DNA from: Pterois miles
Taxonomy: Eukaryota; Chordata; Actinopteri; Perciformes; Scorpaenidae
Direction of reading: 5' to 3'
Assembly: GCA_947000775.1 (NCBI GenBank)
Contig: CAMQGK010000567.1
Coordinates: 14,982,501 to 15,046,500 of the forward strand
DNA length: 64,000 nt
The notes beneath the pieces are model-generated. The model was not told where the DNA came from, ran no database searches, and saw only the letters and a list, made by a program, of their open reading frames with translations. Positions 1 to 13,061 of the stretch are shown here, piece by piece (the first letter of the stretch is position 1; each line of letters starts with the position of its first letter). The position numbers and the translations under genes are program-made.

Positions 1-515
1 GGTTCAGTATTTTGGCAGTCTCCATCTTGGTTCTTGCAGTCTGAAGTGACTGAAAAGAGGGTGGAACTAAATACAACCGAAAGCTGAATAAGACATTTTT
101 AGATGTGTCATAATAAACTTTCATAAACTGAAAACACACAGTGAAAGGGTTAAAGCTGTGGTAATGACCTGTCAATCATAACGTACCCACACCCTGAGGC
201 ATACCCTGCTTTATGGTCTATTTGACTCTAAATGGGACCATCATTTACTAAATGAACATCATGCTGTATTGAAGAGGACTTGAAAGTAGTGATTGAGACC
301 ATAAACTCATGTTTACAATGTTTACTGAGGTAATAAATCAAGTGAGGAGTAGGCTCATTTTCTCATAGACTTCTATAATATCAGACTTCTTTTTGCAACC
401 AGAGGAGTCGCCCTCTGCTGGTTATTAGAAATAGTGCAAGTTTAAGGCACTTCAGCATTGGATTTACGTTTCAGAACTGGAGGTTGCCCACTGGATTTAA
501 CACATACAGTGTATA
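1..515 (+). repeat. SINE-like dispersed repeat, copy 1 (cut by window start)
   Basis: This stretch is a diverged second copy of 45003-45540. Both share the order: a block about actttcataaact, the block gtgaaagggttaaag, then taccctgctttrtggtct, tttacaatgtttactgagg, caaccagaggagtcgcc and aaggcacttcagcattgg. I recognise the family as a common short dispersed repeat of percomorph fish. Its left part runs off the window. No pol III boxes were found, so calling it a SINE is inference and a MITE is possible. No open reading frame here is meaningful. Confidence 0.6.
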
Positions 516-2281
516 CATAATACATAATGCGTACAAGTGGAATTCAGTGCATTACGCTGTACATGAATTTGATTATTTAATACGCAATTTTGCTTTCCTT
601 TGTTATGTCATGATAACGTTTTGTGTTTAAAATCTTGACCTGCAAAATAATGACAGCTTTCAGAGAAATGTGGTGGAATAAAAAGTACAATAATAAAAGT
701 ATGATATTTGTCTCTGAAATGTGGTGGTGTAGCAGTATAAAGTAGCATAAAATAGGAATACTCAAGTATGGTACACCTCTGATGTGAACTGAAGTACAGT
801 ACTGCATATAATTAGTTACCTTCCACGTCTGCATAATTGTAATACTTGTCCTAATAAGTACATTTTAGGGCTTATTCACACTGAATTCATCACATCCCAG
901 AGATTGCAATATTATTATTATTATTAATAAATGAACCAGTACATACAGTAATTAAAATAAACCATCAGGCAGGCTACACTGAAGCATCTGAGAGAAAAAA
1001 GTTACCGTTGTAAATAGTAAATAGTAAATTCTACCTCTATATGATAATTGAGTATTATTTTCCCATCAAAAAGCCTGACATGTGGATGGCCTGTAACACT
1101 TCATCTTACAGGTTGTACTGAACGATAGTAACAGGAATAACAAGCTTTTACACTCTGTCTGTTGGAACCGTTATAGTGACAGAATCAATTAGTCTCCAAT
1201 CAGCTGAACGTGCTAAAGAGTCTCATTTTATTTTGTACAAACAAAAGAGGCAACGCAGGAAAAGAGAAGCAATCCTTTTGCTCCAGTGGCCCATGGCAGA
1301 TAGATGATTCCTCCAGGTAGATGTTTTAGTTCAGCTGAGCTGCATTGATTTGGCAACATCGGGTGGATGTCACACATGCACTGAACAATGCTCAATGACT
1401 TTGCTATCCTATTCCCATTTAAATTGCCTCTACATTTCCTTTCTGACACCTGTTTAAATCAATGCCTTCCTCTGCAGGTCATGGGCTGAATGTACTAAGG
1501 CGCACACCGGCCGCCTCTCAAATCCACTAAAATCAACACAATAATTGAAATATTTTCAAGCTGATTACACCGAAGCCTGGGGCTTGGCTGGTTGCTAAGA
1601 GTATGCTCCCTAGTTGCTAGGGGGAGTAAATCATCCTGCATTATTTGATTTTTGTTACTGATATGAAACTGCTAGTCCCTCGATTAAATGTCTCACAGTC
1701 AAACACCTAGGGGATGGACAGGAGAGAAAAAAATAAAATAGTCACCGCGAACCTGTAAAATAGCATCTCTAACTTGTCTTTTCCGTGGGGCTTCAACACA
1801 AATCTATCTGCTTGTTTATGTTTGTTCCCGCTGAAATAAACAAAGCTGCAGTTCTGCTCTCATTGAGGAAAAACAGAAAAGACAGCGAAATATCCAGAAA
1901 TCCCACATCACACTTTGGTAAGATCATGAGTAATCTATCTGTCCCTCTTCCCTCGTCCCTCAAAACAGATTGCATAGTCCAAACCCAGATTTTTTTTGTA
2001 GCAATCTCAGTTCGATTTGGGTGGTAACAGACTTATAAATAATAGTCAGTCAAATACAACAAGGGAAACATCGACTGAATAATATACTGTCATAGAAGAT
2101 TCAAAGATAAATCACCTTGACTTGCACATATGTCACAATTTATTGAGGATCTTTCTTCTTTGCTGCAGACGTCTTAGTCAGTATAGTCAGTGTGGTATTA
2201 TGTTTATCAAGGCATTGTTTGCTGTACATATGAGTCAGGAACATGCAGTTTCACCTCAGTTGGATTATAACAAATTCTAAT
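516..2281. other. Unique AT-rich noncoding sequence
   Basis: No exon, RNA gene or repeat family was recognised apart from a short imperfect ATT run near 909-926. Two GTTGCTA words (about 1591 and 1613) lie 22 bases apart, but they do not form a standard RFX X-box. The short open frames here have no recognisable domain. Confidence 0.4.
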
Positions 2282-2979
2282 TAGGGCTGTCAATAGGTTA
2301 AATTATTTAATCCTAATTAATTGCATGATTGTCCATAGTTAATCACAAATTCATCGCACATTTTTTTATCTGTTCAAAATGTACCTTAAAGGGAGATTTG
2401 TCAAGTATTTAATAATCTTATCAACATGGGAGTGAACAAATATGCTGCTTTATGCAAGTGTATGTATATATTTATTATTTAAAATCAATTAACAACACAA
2501 AACAGTGACAAATATTGTCCAGAAACCCTCACAGGTACTGCATTTAGCATAAATATATGCTCAAATCATAACATGGCAAACTGCAGCCCAACAGGCAACA
2601 ACAGCTGTCAGTGTGTCAGAGGGCTGACTTGACTATGACTTGTCCCAAACTGAATGTGATTATCATAAAGTGGGCATGTCTGTATATCTTGAGGTCAGTG
2701 GTCAAAGGACCCCTTTGAAAATGGCCATGACAGTTATTTCTCGCTGAAATTTAGCATAAGTTTGGAGCGTTATTTAACCTCCTTCACAGTATGGCATTTG
2801 TATGTGGGTACCGATGGATTCCTTAGGTTTTCCAGTTTGATATGATCCCATTGTCTAGCATTAAAACTGAGCCTGCTACAACCTAAAACTCGCAAGTTGC
2901 ATTAATGCGTTAAAGAAAATAGTGGCGTTATACGAATTTGTGTTAACATGTTATTATTGTGCTAAATTTGACAGCCCTA
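2282..2979 (+). mobile_element. hAT-like non-autonomous element, copy 1
   Basis: The element begins TAGGGCTGTCAA and ends TTGACAGCCCTA, a perfect 12 bp terminal inverted repeat. The flanking 8 bp (2274-2281 attctaat, 2980-2987 gctctagt) agree at five of eight positions, consistent with a decayed 8 bp target duplication as made by hAT transposases. It has no transposase frame. It aligns along its length with 40999-41694 (same strand) and 47771-48347 (opposite strand): shared internal blocks include accttaaagggagattt, tgtccagaaaccctcacagg and catgtctgta-type sequence. It must have been mobilised by an enzyme encoded elsewhere. Confidence 0.8.
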
Positions 2980-5900
2980 GCTCTAGTACATTTATTTCCT
3001 TCCTTCAGCACGCAAAAGAAAGGGCCATAGTCTACAACACCACACTGTGGGTCTGATGCTAACTGATTACAACTGGACCTCCACTCTCATTCCATTTAAT
3101 ATTAATACTGCACTGAGGAGGATTTTCTCCAAAGACTTGTCAGACATTGAGGGCTGCTCCAGCCGGCCTTGTCAAATGAGATCAGTGCTCACCATAATGG
3201 TGAGGTCAAGTGGAGGGGCAGCCTCTCAACTCCATAACAGCCTGACAGCGAGCATTATATTATGCTCTGTAAGTATTAGCGCATAGACTTGCCCAGTTCT
3301 ACACATTACAAACTACAGATGCACTTGACACACAGCCAAGGTGTGCCATATCATTAAAAAAAGTGTTGACGTAATCCTCCAAATGGGTGTCAGTTGAATT
3401 AGTTAATCTGCTTATGCAACATTAGATTCTATCTATCAAAGGAATAAACTCCCGTAGAGAAAATACAAGCCATTTAATGATATTCCTTGACCTCGGCTAT
3501 GAGCTGGCCCCTGATTTTGTCGTTCTGAAGCCAACAGGAAAAAGCAGCCTGACAGCTCCACTTAGGGCCCAGCCGCTAAATAAACACCTAACCACGGACC
3601 AGAGTCCCTTCATTAGCCGGCAGTCAGGTCTGGCTCGCAGTAGTTGGATCGATAAAGCAGTCCCGCTCTTTTTTTTTATTTACCAACTAGCACATTTCTT
3701 GTAGCTGAGTTGTCTTTAAACTGTGCCGCTGTTTAACTGCTTTATTCAGCCTCTGTATGAGACCATCTGGTCCCCTGTCCTGTAAGTCTCTTCTAAAGCC
3801 CAGGCCTGACAAGCAAGAGATATGTCAATGCAGTCCTCAGCACAAAGCAACATCTGCCATGCCTGACGCCCACTATTGTATGGCCATTTAATCTGTCCCC
3901 CTCCTCCCCTTAACGGCACACAACAGTTCCTGGTATTATGTTTTGCCACTCAATTAGCATTATCATCCCGCTGAAATAGAAGCCAATTTACCTTTAATGA
4001 CGTGATTGTTAGATGAGTGACAGCAGTCGGTGCTGCCACTATTGCTAGATAAACGGAGGCCTGCCCCTGTTTTCCTGACTGGTCGCGCCGAGGGCTGGGA
4101 AGTCAGAGCCAGCCAATCGCGATGGCCGACTTCACCCCTTCACCACCAACATTGTTTCCTCCGGTTCATAGAGGCAGTGTGCTGGAAAATTGAGTCCAGA
4201 TTCATTAGGTTTTCAGTGTGCCGCTCGAGTCAGTTAAATTGATACATTTCCTAACAAAATTGAAGTGCTTTTGTGGTGCCTGCGGATGGCTGGTGACCCC
4301 ACTCGGCCCACTGAGCAGCCGAAGCAAGCTGATGGATCCATTAGACCGCTTAGACTGCTTATTCCTCTCTCTCCATCTCTGACTGACACTGTAAATCTGA
4401 ACCAATTTCAGACTCTAATCACCATTACAAACCCCTTCCACTGTCCATTTGTTACTCTGCAATTCGAATACACTACCTAGATTGGTTCAGAAATACCAGT
4501 TTAGAGGGGCCCTCCTGCTTTCCCATGGTTAAATGGCTCATGACTGGTCCCTTTTCTCAGCTGAAGCAGAAAAGCAGTGACTACTGGAGGAGGAGGAGGA
4601 GGAAGAGGAGGAGGAGGAGGGGGAAGAACATCCAGTGAAACAAAGGGCCTTGAACAATTCCCAAAGATAAACTGGAATTAAGAAGAATGATAGATAAATG
4701 AATAAATACGAGGAAAAAAGAGGAAGTGTGAAATTCAGTGAGATGACAGACAGGCCTCAAGGCCACACTGCCGGCTGTGGTGGAAGGGTGTCCCTTGAAT
4801 AACAATCACTGTTACACCTCCAAAACATTTCCTCATCCAATAGCCATTTCTACCCAAGCTTTTATCTGCTCAGTCAACCGCACAGCACTAGCGAAGCGGC
4901 TGGAGGATATTATTTCCCTGTTGGCCCCAGTCATATAACTCTGCTTAATATGCACTCTATAATTTAAGAAACTCGAATTATAACCCGAATACGCTGTGCT
5001 TTATATTATCTATCTAACCTTCAACTTTGTTCAACTTTGAATTAGTGACTGAACATTTTCACATAACAGGTAAAAAAATGCTCAAAAAAGTCTAAAAGTA
5101 AAGCCTCACATGCATTATTTATGCCCCTAAATCATAGCAGTTCAATTGAAGGGCTTATATTGAAAACCGGTGAGCTCACCCGTCAGTCTCCACATCTAAT
5201 TAACTGCTGCACTTCATATCCTCTAAGTGCAGTGGAAACACATTTTAATTGATATTGAGATGTTTATGCCCTTAGAAAGTAATTAAGATTTTCAATTAAT
5301 CCTGTCTTATTTCTGGACATCTTGGTTCTGTGTCCTTGAGCGTCCAGCGATTAATTCCCCAAACCTCCTCCAAATGAGGGAACTTCAATTACTTTGCACC
5401 AAATCACAACCCTGTGAGTGACCTCATCCAAAGCTGCATCATCATTTAAATTAAAGGCAATACAAACCCAATTAAATCCTATAGGGCTGGTGAAATCGCC
5501 AGTATCTAGTAGGTGTGAATGAACTGGGGAATTTCCTTTACTGTATGTCTCCTGAGGGTGAAAAGACAGGCTATTATAACACCCAGCTGCTTTTAAGGTT
5601 ATCAATAGTTCTATAGCAATCAATTAAAACAAGCTTTTCACAGAAAGTTGTGTTCCCGTTGGGATCAGAAAAGCCGTATTTATGGTTTACGCTGACCTCT
5701 TCCCACTCCCCCGCGTCTTCATGTGCTTGTTTACGTCCAAACGTGCACCACACTTCAAAATGTTTGCCCACCGATAGGAAAAAGGAGACACCGTCTTTAT
5801 CAATCAACCCCCAAAAAAACGATTGTTTCCTCCTTCCAGGAACTGATAAGGGTAAAAGTATGAAAAGATAATCCATCCTCTACAGTATTTTTATACCTTT

Positions 5901-6546
5901 GGAATTACATCTCCCCAAACCTCAAATGTGTACATACAATATGACAACACTGACTGTCCAAACCTCTATTGTCATGCCAAGAGTAAATAATAATTTCTCC
6001 TTGCTGCCCTTGCAGTGCTGTTTTGCTCACATAGAATCACCTGCCCATCTCGGCAACAAAAAGCCTGCTTGGGGATTATGGTGACATAATCTTAGCAGTG
6101 GCCTGTGAGTCGGGGGCTGAATGGGTTTGAACCCTCTATGCCACGGCGAGATAACATTTGTCACCGGGGTTCCTAGGCGCCCTATTCATAGATTAGTGGA
6201 CTGTCGCCTTTTCAGAATGTGAAATGGCTTTGGCACCACTGCATGTTTATTTTCAAAAACCTGTGCCTCCAAGGATGAGGAGAGCATCTTGTCCTTTTCT
6301 TGAGAGCTCCACCGCTTGGCCTCATACGAGCACACAGAAATCAGCAGCCTCTGTTGTCTATGTGAATCTGTGAGGACAGTGGACGCAGAGGAATACTGTT
6401 ACATCCTCTTGTTGCTCAGTGGGCCTCCTGAGATAATACATGATATGTTTGACAGGCAAACAGGCATTATTTCATACATTTGTAAGTAAAACTAGCCTGA
6501 TTTCTGTTTCTGCCCCTTTTTGTTCTTTAATCCCAGAACTTCTGTT
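2980..6546. other. Unique noncoding sequence with possible regulatory blocks
   Basis: No repeat family or exon was recognised apart from the GGA run at 4584-4627. Sequence around 5160-5590 is dense in TAATTA, ATTAAT and CAATTA words, the cores bound by homeodomain proteins, and contains no simple repeat. A GC-richer block at 4030-4260 also looks non-repetitive. Whether either is conserved cannot be judged from one genome. Confidence 0.35.
4584..4627. repeat. (GGA)n microsatellite, imperfect
   Basis: A run of GGA triplets with one GAA interruption, all purine on the plus strand. Confidence 0.9.
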
Positions 6547-8018
6547 AAAGGAATAGTTTGACATTTTGGATTGAGGATTGATACCACCCTCACCTCTCTC
6601 TGGTAAAGTCCCAGTGACACAGAAAGTCTGTAGCTTCTGTACTGTGACCCAGTGAAACACAATATTTGAGGGGTGTACACTTAAGAGAGGGATTTAAATC
6701 CAATCCTTTGCATTTGATTGGGCCTATAATGTAAGGCGATACGGAGCCAAGCCCCCAGGAAAAGCGCCAGTCGTTGAGGCCAATTTTCAGAGTGGCCAAA
6801 CGGTGGTACTACAGCCTCCATGTCTGTCATGTGATGCCATTGGGCCCAAAAAGACTTTTTCCCCATAGACTTACATTGGGAAAGAGACATCTGTAACTCT
6901 GAGGAACACGTGAATAGCCCTTAGATAAATTATTTGGTACTGGAAGTTGTGAAATGCGCTAATCGCCAAATCCAGAGTTATTTCCCTTCCTCCATTCATG
7001 AATGTGACCCAGACTGAGAGGCAGAGATAGTACACGGTGACGACAGCATGATGGCTGTGACCCTGTGACCGAGTCATGTGACTGAACGGATGCTACTATG
7101 CCTGCTCCATAGGCCCGGTGGATCCGGGTACTTTTCCACGTGGAAGTTGAGACATTTTGGTATCATGTGCCACTGAGCAACAGTTCATAAGAATGAACAG
7201 GGCCCCGCCTCCAATGCTGTACCCAGTTTTCTTTATACATCCTGAGTACGGAGCCTCCACATCAAATACCTCCCTTGTCGCTAAAAGTTGCAGATTGATT
7301 GATGGATGGATGACATTATTAGCTGAAACTGGTTAGACCTAGCTTACGTAAGCATGCATCATAATGTTTAACAGGAAGAAAAGATGATTGGATTTTGATA
7401 TAAAAATATAAATAAACTGATATTGTGTGGGGCTTTTTGCATACAGTATAAAGGTGCACAATGTGACCGGGGCCAACAACACTCTTACAGCTTAGCATAA
7501 CTACTGAAAATACTGATACTGATACTAAATACTGAAAGCTAGCCTGGCTTTGCCCAAAGGTTGAAAACAATCTGCCTACCAGCCCCTCTAAAGCTCACTA
7601 ATTAACACACTTCCATCTTGTTTGTTTAATCTGTACAAAAACCAAAGCGTCTTATGTGCTGGACTATTTCTTAACTGGGAGCAGTTATTTTCTGGGAATC
7701 TCTGCTGGTTGCCTGGCAACCTGCTATTTGTCCACTATAAAATGGGAAATTATTGTTTTTACACTTTTAGTATGTGTATGGATTACAAAACAGATGTAAC
7801 CTGTTAAATGGCAAGCTTTGGGTGTGCTGGCAGGTGATTTTGTTACCTTTGGACAGAGCCAGGCTCGGTGTTTCCTCCTGTTTCCAGTCTTTATGCTAAG
7901 CTATGTTAAGTTAAGTGGCTGCTGGCTGTAGTCTTATGATTAACAGACATAAGAGCGTATTGATCTTCTCATCTTACTCTCCCCCAGAAAGCAAATTTCC
8001 CAAAACTATTTCTTTAAG
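6547..8018. mobile_element. Fold-back (near-palindromic) MITE, split by another repeat
   Basis: The ends are taaaggaatagtttgaca at the left and actatttctttaag at the right, which are inverted copies of each other. Inside, 7541-7595 (agcctggctttgcccaaagg...) is an imperfect inverted copy of 7813-7865 (...cctttggacagagccaggct), so the single strand could fold into a long hairpin. I recognise this as a common fish fold-back element. Its left arm is broken at about 6600 and resumes at about 7486. A related right end lies at 29815-29974. No transposase is encoded. Confidence 0.7.
6600..7486. mobile_element. Unclassified repeat inserted in the fold-back element
   Basis: Between the two parts of the left arm lies sequence of a different family, with the blocks ttccccatagacttacattg (6859-6878), gcgctaatcgccaaatccag and cggtggatccgggtactttt. 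I recall these as a common percomorph repeat. The segment 7300-7470 is not recognised and may be a further insertion. Exact borders were not determined and no target duplication was found. Confidence 0.5.
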
Positions 8019-11000
8019 CGACTTTACATTTTCTAGCCATCAAACATCAAGTCAATATGAGCCTTGAGTGACTGGTTACTTATTTATTGAAATCCATTCA
8101 GAACAGGAGATTTGGGGATGTTCACCGCTGCAACATCTCCACTGTCCCTCTCTAAACACCCAGTGTATTATTTGAGCACGCTTCACGGGGTCTTTAATCA
8201 GCGCGAGCGCTCCTCACAGTTAGCATTTAAAGCGAATCTTTGCATCACAAAAGGGTGGGATGTGTAAATGAGATGTGACATTTTATTTGTGCGGGGCTAT
8301 GCAGCAAATAAATAAATATCAGGCCATGACAGACAGAGACTGCTGGGAAAATCTCCTCTACATTGCACTCACTGGTTAACTGTCACACCATTAAATTGAC
8401 TTTCACGTTGACATGTTGCCTTCCGATTGGTTAGCAGATGTAAAAAGAGGGAACACTTGCCAAACAGTTTCCAAGAGCATGAAATTGATATTGTGAATCA
8501 CATGTGACAGTGACTCTTCTGCCCTATAATTGATCTACATTAAGGCTACAAGGCTTCAGCCTGTGATTGGAAAGCAGGGCACATCATGAGGCTCTGTGTA
8601 TCCCCGGCTGGCAGCCAGAGGAGTTTATTCTTGCACTGGAAAGATTACATCTTCAATTTTACCTGGGGTGTATACGTAGACCTCAGTGGGCCAGCCAGAT
8701 ATCTCTCTATAAGTGGGACCTTACTTATTGCTCTTTCAAGTGGTAGATCTATCCATTCACTCTAATTAAATTGAGGTTTTTAATCTGGTTCTTCTAATCC
8801 AGAGTCAAGTGTGTTGGGACTTGGATGATGTGATTTGAAAGGGAATACTCTTGAATCGCCGAAACACTGTTATCTCCTCTCCACTATTGAAATAAATTCG
8901 AAAATGAGGTTTGTGCACTTAAGCACCGCACACTCTGATGACCTGAGCCGGCTGCTTTGAAGTACAATGTGTTGGAAGTAAAGCAGGAGGATATAATGGA
9001 AAGCAAAAAGCCTTCAATCAGCACCTGCCATCTTTTAAATGAAATTACAGGAGAAGGGGTTCAAAAATAACATTGCTTCCTATTTTTTTATCTATTTGTT
9101 TTTTGGCAAAAACAAACATGGCATTATCATGTTGCTAAAACCTTATCATATGTGCCAGATTGGTGAAAATGCTAAATCAAAAGTCCTGGCCAACCAGGGA
9201 ATTTTGGTGCCAAATCCTTCATGGAGAATTTTGAGAAAATAAATAGATATTTGAGTTGGATCTGTAAGTTGAAGATGACCTCTCCTGGCAACTCTAGGGT
9301 CCATCTGGCTAAAGGTATAAGCCCTTCATCTCAAAAGTAGCAAAGCATCCATCACTGCACTATATAACCTCTCTGCTGGGAGAATTCATGCAGTTTGGTC
9401 TTTAAGATCCAGATCAGGACAACGCTTGATAAAGCTTGTTCTAGCTGGGTATCCAGAGATAGGGGTCTTACCTATGAGTCATTTTCAGCATGATCACCCT
9501 TATCTGTGTTGAGCTGCGCTCCCCCGGCTACTCTGAGGCCTCCGTTTAACCCTGGCCCTCACATGGCTTCACCGCCAAACACTGAAAACCACTCGCAGCC
9601 AAAGATGCTTGTTTGTCAGGGATTAAAGGTATTTTCCCTGCCTCTGTCACAGCATCCTTATTTGGCAACGTCAGCCCTCTAATTCAGGTCACAGTGCCAT
9701 CGCTCTCATCAACAAACTGTAGGCCACTTTCCAAGTTACACTGGCTCACACAAACCTATGCAAATCATGCTGGACAAATACCAGAGCAGCCAACTGCCCC
9801 AGTGAGAGAAATAGAAATTAAAAATAAAAATTTAATGGTCGATATTCAGTCTTGATGTGTGTTAAAATCATGAGAAAATGAAGAAAATCTGGGTTGAGAT
9901 CAACGCTATGGGAGAAATGTTGCAGGGATATGGCTGAAAAGAATGGGACAATGAATATATTTTAGGCAATTACCTCAGAGAGCAGAGTTCCATAATTTAT
10001 GTCTGCCGAGATAAAAGTAATCCACAACACAGAAACTAAAGAGCTGATCTCATAATGGATATTTTAATCAAGTCCCTCCAAAAAGAAAGAAGAGCCTATT
10101 AAATTCCAATTTTAATTTATGAATAAAGAAATGATTTTGCACCTCGGTGAAATTACCAAAGGCATGCTGCAAGATGTTGTGCAGGATTACACATTGAACT
10201 TTAAAATACTTGACTTACTTTGTATTTATTTTAAAATGAATATTTGTTGACCCATCTGCTACCACTCTTATGGATGAAGAGAAACGGTGAAAAAGAAAAG
10301 CTTTTCATTAATATTTCATGTAAGACCTGCTACAGCTATAGGTTGAAGTGTTGTCTCTAACAATATATCTGGTATATTTACATTTCTTCCTCGTGGGAAC
10401 ATGCATGCATGTAGGGCTCCCATCCCCAAAAGGAATATCACAGTAAACTAATCATGGCGCTCTGACACCAGCATCTCTCACGTCGGTGTGCCCCAAAGTG
10501 GAATACTTTCCTCTGGACTAATTGCCAACGTTAGCTGTGTTGTGCACGTCCACTGAGACATCACTCAACATGTCTTCACCACTTTATTAACATTTATGAT
10601 AGCAAAAAAAAAAAGAATAATCATGCCTTTTTTTTTGGCAAAGTCAACATCTCATCTTAGGCCTTGATTTGGATAACAGACAAATTCTGTGACCCTGATT
10701 CCATCTGTTTAGGTTAACACACATTATGGCTAAAATAGCCTAAATGGACGTCTAAACGGCAGCTCGTAAACAAACAGCAGCGGGGAGGGAATGGTCTTTG
10801 CTACAGAGCAAACCATGACACTCTGGGGGGTTGCGGATGGGATCTCTCCATAGTGACAAGATGTGATCAGAGACGTCCCTGCTGAAATCTATCCAGGTTA
10901 CATCCAGCAACAGAGTCTGAATTTTTAAAAAACTGTGTGGCTGTTGACCTTAAATGCATGTACCCTACAAAAACAACGGAAAAAAAAGCAATTCTGGCAA

Positions 11001-12357
11001 AGATGTAACAAAGGCAAGACCTTGGAGAGAAGGAGGAAGAGGTTGGAGGGAGGAAGAGGTAGGGATAAATATATGCTGGTGTGTATTTGTCTATGTAAGG
11101 CCAAGAGGGAGAGTAAATGGGGAGATGGGGCTAAAAAGAAGGGAAATGACAGAAGAAGGGAAGGGAAGTATTGGGGTCACACTGATGTTGTGAATTGAAT
11201 GAACTCATCTTTAAAAGACTATGCTGTGTATTTTCCCTTTATTGAGAGAATAGTCATATTAACATCCTGTTCTCTTTGCGAAGCGGAGCCATATCCGATG
11301 ATGATTGGGTTTGGGAAACGCTCTGATGGAAAAATAGAGCCCATTGCATCCACATCACCATCTCACACCACATTGGCATATGCGGCTCACTGCCTCCCAC
11401 TTTTGGCCAAAATTGAAGAGCTTGCACAGAGGAAAATAAATAGATGGTTGAATAGCAATGGCCTCTGCCACTGAACCTTTTATCAGTGGGAATCTAACAG
11501 CCGTGCCGTTTCAGAATTTCAGTTTAGCTTCCGATTACGGTATGTCCCGGCATTTTATTCCCTACATCTCTATGCTTCATAGCCTTCAAACACTTCTCAG
11601 TAACTGCCTATTATCCAACAGTTCCACTCCACTGACCCTGCCAATAGAACTTTTCATATCCTTATAAATGAACTCAATTGCCGCGTTCTAAACATTTACA
11701 CTGCACTAACAGATCATCTCCACACCTTGGAATTGACTAAATTCCCTTTTCCTTATGAATATATAGGAGGAGATTAGAGATATGATAGCTTTTCAGATTG
11801 CTGCACCCAGTGAAATTAGTTTAGTGAGCATTTACAGACTAAATTGGAACCATTAAATAGCGGATTGAATTGATGGCACATTCATTGTCTCTCCATCGGT
11901 ATCACTGTAAAATCAATTAGCCGTCACTTTTCCATTCTCAATAAAGTATGATTGTCAGCTACGGATGAATAAAGAAGACCCTGACAGCCACTCAGACCAG
12001 AACACCATGTGAAAACAAATCTGTGTGTGAGGGAGCTGGCAAATGTTATCTGTAATTGTGCAAAAAAAGGCAGAATTGTCTTCATCAAAAGGCCACTATG
12101 CATAGGATGGGCCATTAGTTTAAAAATGTATAACACAGAAGTGAGATTGAGGATGGGAAAAGCTGCCGCAATTGTTTCAGTGCAACGATAAGTAAAGAAT
12201 GCTTATTGAATTTGTGTTATTCGTGCAGAAACGTTCATTATTCAGATAATTTTGAAGGTCATGTATAAAGAGTCTTTTAAATGGAGGATAGCTGGGCAAG
12301 ACTGTGTGTTAAAAAAGTTTCCAAGTCATTATAAACTGTCAGAATGAACACAGCAGC
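8019..12357. other. Unique noncoding sequence
   Basis: No gene, exon or dispersed repeat was recognised over more than 4 kb. The region is AT-rich with scattered TAAT and ATTA words. A purine-rich plus strand runs from about 10970 to 11170 with two overlapping open frames of 79-87 codons; they owe their length to the AG bias and show no domain. Confidence 0.4.
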
Positions 12358-12384
12358 ACTGTAAATATTGTTAATATTTACAGT
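12358..12384. repeat. Perfect 12 bp inverted repeat with 3 nt loop
   Basis: ACTGTAAATATT, then GTT, then AATATTTACAGT. The two arms are exact reverse complements. The sequence could form a short hairpin or a symmetrical protein-binding site. Confidence 0.85.
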
Positions 12385-12603
12385 ACGAGAATATGATCCT
12401 GGCTTAGACATGCTGTAATCATATCATATCACTCCCAACTCGTCAAATACTGCCAATTGGGCAGCGCCCCTCGGCATCGGAAACCAACGCACAGAGGCAC
12501 CATTTAGCAACAGTGTGTGATGAACCAGGCTTTCAACTAACTCCAACGTAAACCCACTTATGCCAATATTCAACAGTCAGAGCAAGTAACATAGTATAGT
12601 ATG

Positions 12604-12735
12604 AGAGTCCGTCAGGGCAGGAGGGAGGGAGGGGTGGATTGATCAAACACAAGCCTGCCAACCAGGAGACTGTTGTTCATGTCCCGTGGGAAACTAAAAG
12701 TAAATGTCAACCACGACTGTTTCCTAACAGAAGTT
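12604..12735 (+). repeat. Dispersed repeat family A, copy 1 (partial)
   Basis: It carries the family A signature in order: a purine-rich lead, a gtggattgatcaaac-type block, accaggagactgttgtt, tgtcccgtgggaaactaaaa. The order matches 29217-29340 and 47367-47450. It is truncated before the second signature (ccaagtagttttgttgcc). Confidence 0.6.
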
Positions 12736-13061
12736 TATTTTGAAAGGACACTATGCATGTAACGAGCATATATTGACAAATCATCCCTTACACGTCCAAA
12801 AGTAACGTAAGAGGGCTGCCCCATACGTGAGTCTCCGATGTTGAGGGGCACTGATCAAGCGGCAGTATTTGACAGAGTGAGAGTGTCGTATCGGTGCTTG
12901 AAATGGGTCGGCAGTCACCAACACTGAGTACCGGTACTTCTGATTGTTGTCCACGAGTATCTTTACTTCTTACTGTGTATCGCCACCTCCTGGTGTGTCT
13001 AGGTGCGCACCTCTAAACACCCATGTGACTGCTTCTCTGTGTAAAGACATATACCATTTAT

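Noticed and set aside
1591..1619. RFX X-box from two GTTGCTA words
   Set aside because: The two words are in the same direction and 22 bases apart, not the inverted half-sites an X-box needs.
10935..11198. Two overlapping Lys/Arg/Gly-rich frames
   Set aside because: Produced by a purine-rich strand lacking stop codons; no domain.
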